A DNA stretch of 64,000 bases, taken from contig CAWJLO010000007.1 in NCBI GenBank assembly GCA_963843685.1, forward strand, positions 75,006-139,005. Direction: 5' to 3'. The notes beneath the pieces are model-generated. The model saw only the letters and a program-made list of their open reading frames with translations, did no database searches and was not told the DNA's origin. Of this stretch, positions 1-9,258 are shown piece after piece. Position 1 is the stretch's first letter; every line of letters starts with the position of its first letter. The DNA is from DASQHL01 sp963843685. GTDB taxonomy: Bacteria; Chloroflexota; Dehalococcoidia; DSTF01; JACRBR01. The position numbers and the translations under genes are program-made.

Positions 1-2
1 GG

Positions 3-950
3 CTCGCGCCGAGGCTGCGCGCCGTACGCAGCTTCAAGCTCTCCGTCCGCATGCTCGGCGTCGGTCCCGAGACAGAGCTCTGGTGCGGCGACCGTCGCGT
101 CGACGCGTTCCCCGCGTCCGTGCAGCCGGGCGACGCCGTGGTCATCGCCGAAGGTGGCGTCTACATCGCCCTGATTCCGCTTGAGCCGGACGACCTCGGC
201 CACGATGCTCCGATCGAGCTGCGAGTCGACGGCGACCTGCTGACGCTCGACGTCTACAACTACCTGGGGCCGCCGACCACATTCTGGGAGTACCGGTCGC
301 TGGCCGGCGCGTTCTTCAAGCGCAACGTCCGTAACGCCGTCATCGTCGAAGTGGCCGAACGCACGGACTTCGAGAACGTGGCGGCATTTCGAAGACACGT
401 CGCGGCGGCGCGCGTGTCGGATCGCACTGACGCGAGTCACGTGCGCGAGATCTCCTACGCCTCGGACGGCGGCAGCGTCTCGCTCCGCTACGACCTGCGT
501 GAGATGCGACCTGTCGCTCGCGTCTTCGACGGCGTGCCGTACGTGGCGCCGATGTCCCGCGCGGGCGCAGTCGACGGTGGCGGCCTGCAGTGGATGCAGT
601 CTCGCGAGTCGCTCGTCGACCTGGCCGGCGCGACGCTGACCGCCGATGCGGGTCCCAAGTGGCTGGCAGCCGACGCGGGCGCACGCCGCTGCCTGTTCGT
701 CCACCCGACGCTCGACGAGACGGACTTCGCGCTCGAGATGGACGGCATTGTCGTCGAGTGCGACTCGTTCGGCTTTGGCCGCGTCACGCTCGATGCGGCG
801 TCTGGTGCGGTGCGGATCGAGGCTGCCGGCGAGATCGGCCCGGTCCGTATCCGCGGCGGCGGATCGCCTCGCTGCTACGTGAACGGCAGCGACGTCACGG
901 CGTCGCTCATCGCCCTCCCGGACGGCGCACGAGAGTTCCGCGGTCTCTGA
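3..950 (+). CDS. C-terminal part of an unrecognised protein (5' end outside window)
   Basis: The frame is open from the window edge to a TGA at 948-950 with no stop, so the gene starts upstream; an internal ATG at 51 is not a convincing start. About 315 residues are visible. They are acidic, rich in short beta-strand-like stretches, and have no membrane segment or recognised catalytic motif. The pattern suggests the beta-sandwich end of a larger, perhaps carbohydrate-active, protein, but that is only inference from its look and from the alpha-mannosidase two genes downstream. It ends 35 bases before apt on the same strand. Confidence 0.6.
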   Translation, partial: LAPRLRAVRSFKLSVRMLGVGPETELWCGDRRVDAFPASVQPGDAVVIAEGGVYIALIPLEPDDLGHDAPIELRVDGDLLTLDVYNYLGPPTTFWEYRSLAGAFFKRNVRNAVIVEVAERTDFENVAAFRRHVAAARVSDRTDASHVREISYASDGGSVSLRYDLREMRPVARVFDGVPYVAPMSRAGAVDGGGLQWMQSRESLVDLAGATLTADAGPKWLAADAGARRCLFVHPTLDETDFALEMDGIVVECDSFGFGRVTLDAASGAVRIEAAGEIGPVRIRGGGSPRCYVNGSDVTASLIALPDGAREFRGL

Positions 951-985
951 CACCCGATAGACTGATGCTCGGGGGCTCGCCGAGC

Positions 986-1501
986 ATGGATCTCACTCGA
1001 TACATCCGCGACGTGCCGGACTTTCCCGCGCCCGGCATCCTCTTCCGCGACATAACGCCGTTGCTCCGGGAGCCAGCGGCGCTCGCGTTTGCGCTCGACG
1101 AGATGGCGGCGGACGTGCAACGGCACGGCGCCACGGCGATCGTCGGCATCGAGTCGCGGGGATTCCTGTTCGGCGTGCCCGTCGCGGCGCGCCTCGGGCT
1201 GCCCTTCGTGCCGGTGCGAAAGCCGGGCAAGCTTCCGGCTGCACGCATGAGCGTCGAGTACTCGCTGGAGTACGGCAGCGGCCAGCTCGACATCCACGCC
1301 GACGCGTTGACGCAGTCGGACCGCGTCGTGGTTGTCGATGACCTGTTGGCGACCGGCGGCACGGCTCTCGCCGCTGTGAAGCTGACGGAGCTGCTGGGTG
1401 CGCGAGTGGAGGGGCTGATCTTCCTGATCGAGCTGGCGGCGCTCGCCGGGCGCGAGAAGCTTGCCGGCTACGACGTGCGGGCGCTGCTTCGGTACGACTG
1501 A
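986..1501 (+). CDS. apt: Adenine phosphoribosyltransferase
   Basis: Salvages adenine: adenine plus PRPP gives AMP and pyrophosphate, in the cytoplasm. The 171-residue product has the usual length. It carries the PRPP-binding signature VVVVDDLLATGGTA near residue 115, the conserved FPAPGILFRDITPLL start and the ESRGFLFG segment, all typical of Apt. ATG at 986 is chosen because it gives the family's normal N-terminus; an in-frame ATG at 965 would add seven residues. A run of G at 971-975 may act as the ribosome site. It lies 67 bases before the alpha-mannosidase gene, and nothing shows a functional link between them. Confidence 0.93.
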   Translation: MDLTRYIRDVPDFPAPGILFRDITPLLREPAALAFALDEMAADVQRHGATAIVGIESRGFLFGVPVAARLGLPFVPVRKPGKLPAARMSVEYSLEYGSGQLDIHADALTQSDRVVVVDDLLATGGTALAAVKLTELLGARVEGLIFLIELAALAGREKLAGYDVRALLRYD

Positions 1502-1568
1502 CCGCCCTCGCACGTCGGCCGGACGCGCGTTACCATCGCCTACATCGAGCGAAGAGAGAGGCTGCAGC

Positions 1569-4259
1569 ATGCCACTTTCCACCATGAAGTCCCGCGAAAA
1601 GCGGCGCCTGATGGTCATCTCCCACACCCACTGGGACCGCGAGTGGTACCTCCCGTACCAATCGTTCCGCCTCCGGCTCGTCGGCCTCTTCGACATGCTC
1701 ATCGACATCTTCGACAGCGACCCCGAGTACAAGCACTTCATGCTCGACGGCCACACGATCCCCATCGAGGACTACCTCGAGGTGCGCCCCGACCGCTTCG
1801 ACGACATTGAGCGCGCCGTCCAGCAGGGCAAGCTGCTCATCGGCCCCTGGTACATCATCCCCGACGAGGCGCTTCCCGGCGGCGAGGCGCTGGTCCGGAA
1901 CTTTCTCCGCGGCCACCGCGTCGCGAAGCTCTTTGGCCCGGTGATGAAGGTGGGCTACATCCCGGACCCCTTCGGGCAGATCGCCCACATGCCGGCCATC
2001 CTCCGCGGCTTCGGCATCCAGTACGCCACGATGTGGCGCGGCGCTGACGACTCCCTCAAGACCACCGAGTTCTTCTGGCAGTCGCCCGATGGCAGCGAGG
2101 TGCTCACCATCCACAAGCCGCGGGGCTACGGGTCCGCCGCCAGTCTCCCGACGAACTCGAAGGCGTTGCTCGCCCGCATCCAGGCCATCCGCGACGACCT
2201 CGAACCGCTGGCGACGACGCCCTTTGTCCTCGTGATGAACGGCAGCGATCACCTGCCGCCGCAACCTGAGCTGCCGGCCATCATCCGCGCCGCCAACCAG
2301 GAGCTGGAGGGTGCGGCGATGGAGCATAGCTCGTTGCCGGAAGTGTTCGATGAGCTGCGACGCATCATCGGTGACCGCAAGCATGAGTGGCCGCGGCACC
2401 TCGGCGAGTTCCGGAGCGGGCAGCGCGCGCACCTGCTGCCGGGCGTGCTCTCGGCGCGCATGTGGATCAAGCAGCGCAACCAGGAGTGCGAGGACCTGCT
2501 CGCGCACTGGGCGGAGCCGTTCTCGACGTGGGCGGACATGATGAAGAAGGAAGTCGGCCCGGAGTGGAAGGAGCCGCTGCCGCCCACCACCGCGCACATG
2601 CCGTTTCCGACATCCGAGGAGTCGATTGCGGCGCTCATCGATCGCGCGTGGAAGCACCTGCTGGAGAACCAGCCGCACGACTCGATCTGCGGCTGCTCCG
2701 TCGACGGCGTCCATGACGAGATGCGCCAGCGGTACGAGTGGATCAAGCAGATCGGCGAGGAGATCGTGCGCCAGTCCCTGCGCACCATCGGCGCGCTGGG
2801 GCCGAACCATCCGCTGGGCACCATCGCCGTCTTCAACCCCACGCCGCAGTCCGCGACCGGCTACGTCACGGCGACGGTGCCGTGGGACGATGCGCGCCCG
2901 GTCGTCGCAGTCGTGGCGCCCGACGGCACGCGGATCGACGCGCGACAGGTAGGCGAGACGACGCACGTCGTGCTGCCGGAAGGCGCGCCCGCGGGGTTCG
3001 ACCGGGCCCGGGCCGAGATCGGCTTCGTTGCGGCCGACGTTCCGGGGTACGGCTATCGCGTCTACTTGCTGGAGACCGCTGAACAGGCGACGCCCGCACC
3101 GCCGGCCGACGGCCGCGCTATCGAAAACGAACACCTGTATGTAGAGGCCGATCCGGCTGACGGCACGCTAACCGTACTCGACAAGCGGACGGGTCGCCGC
3201 TACAGCGGCCTCAACCGCTTCGTCGATGGCGGCGACCGGGGCGATGAGTACAACTACTGCCCGCCGGAAGCGGACACGGTCGTCGATCGGCCCGCCTCGC
3301 CGCCAAAGATCCGCGTCGAGAGCGCGGCCGGCTGCCGAAGACTAGTCATCGAGATGACGTACGCGCTGCCGGCCTCACTGGCGGGTGATCGCGCGTCCCG
3401 GAGCAAAGCCACCGCCAGCGAGCGCATCGTCAGCACCGTCACGCTGACGGACGGCGTGCCGCGGGCCGACATCGAGGCCGTCGTGTTCAACGCGGCCGAG
3501 GATCACCGTCTCCGCGCCCACTTCCCGTCGGGGATCCACACCGCCGTCTCGAAGGCAGATCAGCACTTCGGCGTGATCGAGCGTCCGCTGGCGTTGCCCG
3601 AATGGGATCCAGCGACCTGGATGGAGCAGCCGATGGGCACGTACCCCCAGAAGGCGTTCGTCAGTGTCGACGATGGTGAGATCGGCCTGACCATCGCCAA
3701 CCGCGGCCTGCCCGAGTACGAGGTGCTGGACGAGACCGGCGGCGCGACGATCGCGCTCACGCTGCTGCGCTGCGTCGGGTGGCTCTCGCGATCCGACATC
3801 TCGACGCGGCGCGGCGGCGCCGGGCCGGAGCTGCGGACGCCGGGCGCGCAGCTCCACGGCCGCAACGTCCTGGACTACAGCATCATCCCGCACGCCGGAT
3901 CCTGGGCGGACGCGAACGCGCACGTGCAGGCGGTGCAGTTCCTCCGGCCGATGCGGGCGCGCTACAACCGGCATGGGCTGGGGCGCTTCCCCGCCCAGAG
4001 CCAACTCCTGCAGGTGGACTCGCCGGCCTTCGCCGTCAGCGCCATCAAACGCGCCGAAGACGGCGACGGCGTCGTCGTCCGCGTGTACAACATCACCGCA
4101 GGCGAGGCGTCCGCGCACGTCGCGCTTACACCGCTGACGGGCGGCGCCACGATCGTGAACCTGAACGAAGAGCCGGAGGCGGAGGTGCCGATCGTCCGCG
4201 GCGGCGTCCCCGTGCATGCGCGGCCCAATGAGATCATCAGCATCCGCTTCCGCCGTTGA
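1569..4259 (+). CDS. GH38 family alpha-mannosidase
   Basis: An 896-residue glycoside hydrolase that should remove terminal alpha-mannosyl units. The N-terminus has HTHWDREW at residues 19-26; H21 and D23 are the expected zinc ligands. YIPDPFGQ follows at about residues 130-137, and D133 is the likely nucleophile. NQPHDSICGCS further on holds the third zinc-binding histidine. The C-terminal half is the usual beta-rich region. Length and motifs match the bacterial MngB-like group. There is no signal peptide, so it is probably cytoplasmic. ATG 1569 is chosen because a purine-rich GAAGAGAGAGG precedes it; the open frame runs further upstream. The exact substrate (mannosylglycerate, oligomannose or other) cannot be read from sequence. 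Confidence 0.9.
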   Translation: MPLSTMKSREKRRLMVISHTHWDREWYLPYQSFRLRLVGLFDMLIDIFDSDPEYKHFMLDGHTIPIEDYLEVRPDRFDDIERAVQQGKLLIGPWYIIPDEALPGGEALVRNFLRGHRVAKLFGPVMKVGYIPDPFGQIAHMPAILRGFGIQYATMWRGADDSLKTTEFFWQSPDGSEVLTIHKPRGYGSAASLPTNSKALLARIQAIRDDLEPLATTPFVLVMNGSDHLPPQPELPAIIRAANQELEGAAMEHSSLPEVFDELRRIIGDRKHEWPRHLGEFRSGQRAHLLPGVLSARMWIKQRNQECEDLLAHWAEPFSTWADMMKKEVGPEWKEPLPPTTAHMPFPTSEESIAALIDRAWKHLLENQPHDSICGCSVDGVHDEMRQRYEWIKQIGEEIVRQSLRTIGALGPNHPLGTIAVFNPTPQSATGYVTATVPWDDARPVVAVVAPDGTRIDARQVGETTHVVLPEGAPAGFDRARAEIGFVAADVPGYGYRVYLLETAEQATPAPPADGRAIENEHLYVEADPADGTLTVLDKRTGRRYSGLNRFVDGGDRGDEYNYCPPEADTVVDRPASPPKIRVESAAGCRRLVIEMTYALPASLAGDRASRSKATASERIVSTVTLTDGVPRADIEAVVFNAAEDHRLRAHFPSGIHTAVSKADQHFGVIERPLALPEWDPATWMEQPMGTYPQKAFVSVDDGEIGLTIANRGLPEYEVLDETGGATIALTLLRCVGWLSRSDISTRRGGAGPELRTPGAQLHGRNVLDYSIIPHAGSWADANAHVQAVQFLRPMRARYNRHGLGRFPAQSQLLQVDSPAFAVSAIKRAEDGDGVVVRVYNITAGEASAHVALTPLTGGATIVNLNEEPEAEVPIVRGGVPVHARPNEIISIRFRR

Positions 4260-4372
4260 CGTCGATGGCCGAACGAGGCGGGTGATCGCGAAGTCGGTTC
4301 GTGCGAAGATGACCGGGACGAGGGCGATGGACATCTGAGTCAGCGCCGAACGCAACGTTGGAGTGTCGATAG

Positions 4373-4648
4373 GTGCCAATCGCGGTGATATTCACGCCGA
4401 AGTCGATGAACCGGGATCAGTATCAGCAGATCCTTTCCAGGCTGGAGGCAGCCGGAGCCCTGGACCAGCCTGGGCGTTCCTTTCACGCGTGCTTCGGTGT
4501 CGGCGACAGCCTGCGCATCTTCGACGTCTGGGAGTCGGAGGAGGCGCTGCGGGCGTCGATGGGTGCGACGCTGCTGCCCATTCTCGCGGAGCTGGGCGTC
4601 GAGTCGGGGCCACCGGAGATCTTTCCGGTGGAGCGAATCCTCTTCTAA
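4373..4648 (+). CDS. Small conserved protein, tandem paralogue 1
   Basis: A 91-residue soluble protein starting at GTG 4373. It aligns without gaps to the next gene with about 55 of 91 identical residues (my hand count), so the two are a recent tandem duplication. Shared blocks are PKSMN near residue 10, DQPGRSFH near 31 and DVW.SEEAL near 51. The size and the DVW-SEEAL block followed by a helix resemble ferredoxin-like dimeric alpha+beta barrel proteins (Dabb or monooxygenase-like), but no family is certain. No membrane segment or cysteine cluster. Function unknown. Confidence 0.75.
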   Translation: MPIAVIFTPKSMNRDQYQQILSRLEAAGALDQPGRSFHACFGVGDSLRIFDVWESEEALRASMGATLLPILAELGVESGPPEIFPVERILF

Positions 4649-4690
4649 CTGAGCCACCACCGAGCCAGGTCAGCCGCGGAGGGATGGACT

Positions 4691-4966
4691 GTGGCGATCG
4701 TCTTCCTGTTTGAGCCGAAGTCCATGAACAAGGTCCAATACCACCGGCTCCTCGCGAAGCTCGACGAAGCGGGAATCAGGGACCAGCCGGGTCGCTCGTT
4801 TCACATCTGCTTCGGGGCCGGTGACAAGCTCCGCATCCTGGACGTCTGGGACTCCGAGGAGGCGCTGATGGCTTCGTTCGGCGAAGGGATCGTGCCGATC
4901 TTGCAAGAGGTGGGAGTCGAGGCAATGCCTCCGGACATCCTGCCCGTCGTGCGAATCATCTCGTGA
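4691..4966 (+). CDS. Small conserved protein, tandem paralogue 2
   Basis: Second copy of the 91-residue pair, starting at GTG 4691 after GGAGGGATGGACT, 42 bases after the first copy. Same length and same conserved blocks. It differs mainly at the very N-terminus, in residues 15-30 and at the C-terminal tail. Both copies keep a single cysteine in the CFG motif near residue 40. The pair sits just upstream of the tryptophan operon promoter but appears to be a separate unit. Probably a dimeric alpha+beta barrel protein; function unknown. Confidence 0.75.
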   Translation: MAIVFLFEPKSMNKVQYHRLLAKLDEAGIRDQPGRSFHICFGAGDKLRILDVWDSEEALMASFGEGIVPILQEVGVEAMPPDILPVVRIIS

Positions 4967-5009
4967 TGCGGCCATCCGGCGCGGTGTTGACCTGGGCGTC
5001 GCGAACGTC

Positions 5010-5039
5010 TTGACACCCTTCGCCGCGCGGCGCTACACT
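5010..5039 (+). promoter_or_regulatory. Sigma-A-type promoter of the trp operon
   Basis: TTGACA at 5010-5015 and TACACT at 5034-5039, separated by 18 bases. This is a close match to consensus, directly upstream of the T-box leader. Transcription should start at about 5045-5047. Confidence 0.7.
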
Positions 5040-5044
5040 CGCGG

Positions 5045-5360
5045 CACTTCGATACTGATCGGCTGTGATCGGGGCTAGTACGTACGGCAGGCGGGCCAAC
5101 AAGAGAGCCGGGTTAGGTGAGAGCCGGCGGCAGCGCGACGGACCGAATGGACCCGGGAGCCTCGGACCGAACCTCGTGACGAGCGAGACCTCGTGACTCA
5201 CGAGACGTAGTCTCCGACGGGATGGGCGCCGTTACCACGGCCCGCGGCATCGGCCACATGGCCCGTGCCGGATCGAGATGAGGACGCGCGGGCGTCCTCA
5301 ATGCAGGGTGGTACCGCGAGAAGCTCTCGCCCCTCAGTGGGCGGGAGCTTTTCTGTTTGG
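5045..5360 (+). promoter_or_regulatory. Tryptophan T-box riboswitch leader
   Basis: The roughly 355-base untranslated leader before trpB2 carries the T-box sequence AGGGTGGTACCGCG at 5305-5318, which pairs with the acceptor end of uncharged tRNA. Other expected marks are AGTA at 5077-5080, an AGAGAG-like run near 5103, and a GGTGAGAGCC-type distal stem near 5116. In the predicted specifier loop GAATGGACC, TGG at 5148-5150 is a Trp codon followed by A. Uncharged tRNA-Trp should stabilise the antiterminator and allow transcription into the trp genes. The stem assignments were made by eye. Confidence 0.88.
5321..5358 (+). terminator. T-box-controlled intrinsic terminator
   Basis: A 12-base stem, 5321-5332 with 5339-5350, has one G-U pair, a six-base loop and the T-rich run TTCTGTTT after it. 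It directly follows the T-box sequence and would be replaced by the antiterminator when uncharged tRNA-Trp binds. Confidence 0.88.
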
Positions 5361-5400
5361 TGACGCATTCGCCGGAGAACAGCGAAGACAGGAGCGAGCC

Positions 5401-6765
5401 ATGTCGAACGAGATCACAAAGTACAACCTCAGCGAGTCGGATCTGCCGACGCACTGGTACAACATCGCGGCCGATCTCAAGCAGCCGCCTCCGCCGCCGC
5501 TCCACCCCGGCACGCATCAGCCGATCGGCCCGGCCGATCTGGCGCCGCTCTTCCCGATGGAGCTGATCAAGCAGGAGGTCTCGCAGGAGCGCTTCATCGA
5601 GATCCCGGACGAAGTGCGAGAGGTCTACAAGATCTGGCGGCCAACTCCGCTGATCCGCGCTCACCGCCTGGAGAAGGCGCTCGATACGCCGGCCCACATC
5701 TACTTCAAGTACGAGGGCGCGTCTCCCGTCGGCTCGCACAAGCCGAATACGGCGGTCGCGCAGGCGTACTACAACAAGCAGGAGGGTGTGACGCGCCTGA
5801 CCACGGAGACAGGCGCTGGCCAATGGGGCACCGCCCTCGCCATGGCCTGCAACTTCTTCGGCATTGAATTGAAGATCTACATGGTCAGAGTGAGCTACGA
5901 GCAGAAGCCGTACCGACGTTCGATGATGAAGCTCTACGGCGCGGACGTGGTGCCGAGCCCCAGCCCGGATACCAACGCCGGCCGGCAGATTCTCGCGGCC
6001 ACGCCGGACACTCCCGGTAGCCTCGGCATCGCTATCAGCGAGGCGGTGGAAGATGCGGCGACGCGCGACGACACGAAGTACTCGCTGGGCAGCGTGCTCA
6101 ACCACGTCCTGATGCACCAGACCGTCATCGGCCAGGAAGCGATGAAGCAGATGGAAATGGCCGGCGAATACCCCGACGTCGTCATCGGCTGCGCCGGTGG
6201 CGGCTCGAACTACGCCGGGCTGGCCTTCCCGTTCATGCGCGACAAGCTCAGTGGCGCAAGGAAGACGAAGTTCATCGCCGTCGAGCCGGAGGCGTGCCCG
6301 TCGCTCACGAAGGGCGAGTATCGGTACGACTTCGGTGACACCGCCGGCATGACGCCGCTGGTCAAGATGTACACGCTCGGGCACACGTTCATCCCGGAGG
6401 GCATCCACGCCGGCGGCCTGCGCTACCACGGCATGGCGAACCTGATCTGCGAGCTGTACGACCAGAAGCTGATCGAGGCGAAGGCCTACTTCCAGAACGC
6501 GGTCTTCGATGCGGCGCTGCAGTTCATCCGCACGGAGGCTATCGTGCCGGCCCCCGAGTCGTCGCACGCCATCAAGGCCGCGATTGACGAAGCTCTCGCG
6601 TGCAAGGAGTCGGGCGAGGCGAGGGTGATCCTCTTCAACCTGAGCGGCCACGGCTACTTCGACATGAGCGCCTACGACAGCTACCTGGCCGGCAATCTCA
6701 AGGACTTCGCCTATCCGGCGGAGAAGGTCGCGGAGGCGATGATGCAGGTGCCGGTGCTCGCATGA
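5401..6765 (+). CDS. trpB2: TrpB2-type tryptophan synthase beta subunit
   Basis: A 454-residue PLP enzyme of the TrpB-like (TrpB2, TIGR01415) group, longer than ordinary TrpB because of its N-terminal extension. It should condense indole and serine to tryptophan. The PLP lysine is K114 in GSHKPN, and the glycine-rich phosphate loop is GCAGGGSN near residue 263. ATG 5401 follows GACAGGAGCGAGCC, a good ribosome site. As the first gene after the T-box it should be induced when tRNA-Trp is uncharged. It overlaps trpS by four bases (ATGA). An ordinary trpB closes the same operon, so this genome keeps both types. Confidence 0.93.
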   Translation: MSNEITKYNLSESDLPTHWYNIAADLKQPPPPPLHPGTHQPIGPADLAPLFPMELIKQEVSQERFIEIPDEVREVYKIWRPTPLIRAHRLEKALDTPAHIYFKYEGASPVGSHKPNTAVAQAYYNKQEGVTRLTTETGAGQWGTALAMACNFFGIELKIYMVRVSYEQKPYRRSMMKLYGADVVPSPSPDTNAGRQILAATPDTPGSLGIAISEAVEDAATRDDTKYSLGSVLNHVLMHQTVIGQEAMKQMEMAGEYPDVVIGCAGGGSNYAGLAFPFMRDKLSGARKTKFIAVEPEACPSLTKGEYRYDFGDTAGMTPLVKMYTLGHTFIPEGIHAGGLRYHGMANLICELYDQKLIEAKAYFQNAVFDAALQFIRTEAIVPAPESSHAIKAAIDEALACKESGEARVILFNLSGHGYFDMSAYDSYLAGNLKDFAYPAEKVAEAMMQVPVLA

Positions 6766-7781
6766 CGGAACGCAAGCGCATCCTCACCGGCATACGGCCG
6801 ACCGGCGCCCTGCATCTCGGCCACTACGCCGGCGCGCTGGAGAACTGGATTCGCCTTCAGAAGGAGTACGAGTGCTTCTTCCTGATCGCCGACTACCAGG
6901 TCTCCGACTATGCCGACGACATCGACCGCGTGCGCGACTCCGTCTGGCAGGTGGCCCTCGACTGGCTGGCCGTCGGCCTCGATCCGGATGGCAGCCATTT
7001 CGTCATCGAGAGCGCCGTCCCGCAGCACACCGAGCTGTCAGTGCTCCTGTCGTGGTTCATCCCGCTCGGCCGCCTGCAACGCAACCCCACGCTCAAGGCG
7101 GAGATGGACGTGCTGGACATCGGCAAGAAGGGCGTGCCTGTCGGCTTCTTCATCTACCCCGTCATGCAGGTGGCCAACATCCTCATGCCTCGCGCGCATC
7201 TCGTCCCCGTCGGCGAGGATCAGCTTCCGCACATCGAGATGACGCGCGAAGTCGCACGCAAGTTCAACCGCGACTTCGGCGACGTCTTCCCGGAGCCCGA
7301 ACCGCTCGTCGGCCGCGTGCCGCGCCTCGTCGGCACCGACGGCCAGGCCAAGATGGGCAAGTCCCTGGACAACGCCATCTTCCTCAAGGACGACGCGGAG
7401 ACAGTGCGCAAGAAAGTGATGGGTATGTACACAGACCCGACGCGGTTGCGCGCCACCGATCCGGGACACGTCGAGGGCAACCCCGTGTTCATGTACCACG
7501 ACGCCTTCAACCCGAACACGGCGGAGGTCGACGACCTGAAAGAGCGCTACGTCCGCGGCGCGGTTGGCGATGTCGAGGTGAAGCAGAAGCTCGTCGTCGC
7601 GCTCAACAATCTGCTCGATCCCATCCGCGAGCGGCGTGCGCACTTCGAGGCCAACCCGGACTTGGTGAAGGATGCCCTCGCGAAGGGCAGCAAGGCTGGA
7701 TGGGACGCCGCCGAGGCGACAATGGTCGATGTCCGCAAAGCGCTGCGCCTCGACTACATCGCGCGAGGGATGCCGTCATGA
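6762..7781 (+). CDS. trpS: Tryptophanyl-tRNA synthetase
   Basis: A 339-residue class I aminoacyl-tRNA synthetase that charges tRNA-Trp. The HIGH-type motif is HLGH at residues 18-21 in PTGALHLGHYAG, and the KMSKS-type motif is KMGKS near residue 200. Length is normal. The start overlaps the trpB2 stop (ATGA), and its own stop overlaps the trpE start (ATGA), so translation is probably coupled. Placing trpS behind the tryptophan T-box lets the cell respond to uncharged tRNA-Trp by raising both the synthetase and the biosynthetic enzymes. Confidence 0.95.
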   Translation: MTERKRILTGIRPTGALHLGHYAGALENWIRLQKEYECFFLIADYQVSDYADDIDRVRDSVWQVALDWLAVGLDPDGSHFVIESAVPQHTELSVLLSWFIPLGRLQRNPTLKAEMDVLDIGKKGVPVGFFIYPVMQVANILMPRAHLVPVGEDQLPHIEMTREVARKFNRDFGDVFPEPEPLVGRVPRLVGTDGQAKMGKSLDNAIFLKDDAETVRKKVMGMYTDPTRLRATDPGHVEGNPVFMYHDAFNPNTAEVDDLKERYVRGAVGDVEVKQKLVVALNNLLDPIRERRAHFEANPDLVKDALAKGSKAGWDAAEATMVDVRKALRLDYIARGMPS

Positions 7782-9257
7782 CGGCGTACTTCCCCACCAT
7801 CGAGCAGATCCGCGGCATGGGCGGCCGCGGCAACGTCGTGCCCGTCTATCGCGAGATCATCGCCGATCTCGAGACGCCCGTGTCGGCGTACCTGAAGGTG
7901 GCGCGCGGCAAGTTCTCGTTCCTGTTGGAGTCGGTCGAAGGCGGCGAGCGCCTCGCTCGCTACAGCTTCATCGGCACGGAGCCGTACCGCGTCTTGCGCA
8001 CGCCTGATGACACCGCCGGAGACCCGCTCCTCGCCGTGGAAGACGAGCTCCGCCGCTTCACGCCTGTCGCGGTCGAGGGCCTCCCGCGCTTCCTTGGCGG
8101 CGCCGTCGGCTACATGGCGTACGAGTGCGCACGCTACTACGAAAAGAAGCTTCCCGTCCCGGACGCCGATCCGCAGGGCCTGCCCGAAGCGGTCTTCATG
8201 TTCTGCGACACGCTGCTCGTCTTCGACCACCTCCAGCACAAGATCAAGGTCGTCAGCCACGCTCGCCTCGACGGCGACGTCGACGCCTCCTACCGCCAGG
8301 CCGTCTGGAAGATCGAGGAGCTGGTGAAGCGCCTCGAGCAGCCCCTCGCGCGCCTACCCGTACGACAATACGCGCCAGCCAGGCGCCGTCGACCGCTCGA
8401 TGGAGTCCAACAACACGCGCGAGCAGTTCATGGCGAAGGTCGAGCGCGCGAAGGAGTACATCGTCCGCGGCGACACCTACCAGATCCAGGTCTCGCAGCG
8501 CTTCACCCGCCACACGGACGCCCACCCGTTCGAGGTCTACCGCGCGCTCCGCGTCGTCAACCCCTCCCCGTACATGTACTACCTGGAGATGGACGACGTG
8601 CACTGCATCGGCGCCTCGCCGGAGATGCTCATTCGCGTCGAGGACGGCGTCATCGAGACGCACCCGATCGCCGGCACGCGCCGCCGCGGCCGCGACGCGG
8701 AGGACGAGCAGAAGATGGCTGACGAGCTGCAGTCGTCCGAAAAGGAGCGCGCCGAGCACATCATGCTCGTCGACCTCGCCCGAAACGATCTCGGCCGCGT
8801 GTGCCAGCCCGGCACTGTGCAGGTGACGTCGCTGATGGCCATCGAGCGCTACTCCCACGTCATGCACATGGTGTCGCACGTCGTCGGAAAGCTACGGCCG
8901 GACGTCTCCAGCTACGACGCGTTGCGGGCCTACTTCCCGCACGGCACGGTCACCGGCGCGCCGAAGATCCGCACGATGGAGATCATCGCCGAATTGGAGG
9001 GCGAGCGGCGCGGCGGGTACGGCGGCTGCATCGGCTACTTCGACATGTCCGGGAACTGCGACAGCGCGCTCGCCATCCGCACGATCTGGATGAAGCCCGG
9101 CGTCGCGTATTCCCAGGCCGCCGGCGGCGTGGTCTACGACAGCACGCCGGAAGAGGAGTACATGGAGTCGCAGAACAAGGCGCGCGCCACGCTCCGCGCG
9201 ATCGAGCTGGCGGAAGAGCGGCAGGAAGACACGCCTCGGGGATCGCTGGGGTACTGA
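7778..9257 (+). CDS. trpE: Anthranilate synthase component I (one frameshift)
   Basis: Converts chorismate and ammonia (from TrpG glutaminase) to anthranilate. The N-terminal domain holds LLES near residue 50, the usual start of the tryptophan feedback site. The C-terminal chorismate-binding domain has IAGTRRRGRD, RNDLGRV and GTVTGAPKIRTME. The reading frame changes by +1 near 8345-8357: protein before this point is read from ATG 7778, and after it continues as AYPYDNTRQPG and onward. Rebuilt length is about 493 residues, normal for TrpE. With all motifs intact, a base insertion in the assembly is more likely than real inactivation. Confidence 0.9.
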
Positions 9258-9258
9258 C

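Noticed and set aside
1530..3134. 534-residue open frame on the minus strand across the alpha-mannosidase gene
   Set aside because: Shadow of a high-G+C gene: it is Arg/Ala/Asp-rich, has no motif, and the plus-strand GH38 motifs are continuous.
3375..4379. Long minus-strand frame at the end of the mannosidase gene
   Set aside because: Same kind of shadow; composition is skewed and no start signal is seen.
6872..7770. Frame running through trpS in another phase
   Set aside because: Its first half is low-complexity Arg/Pro text; only the part from 7778 is real and belongs to trpE.
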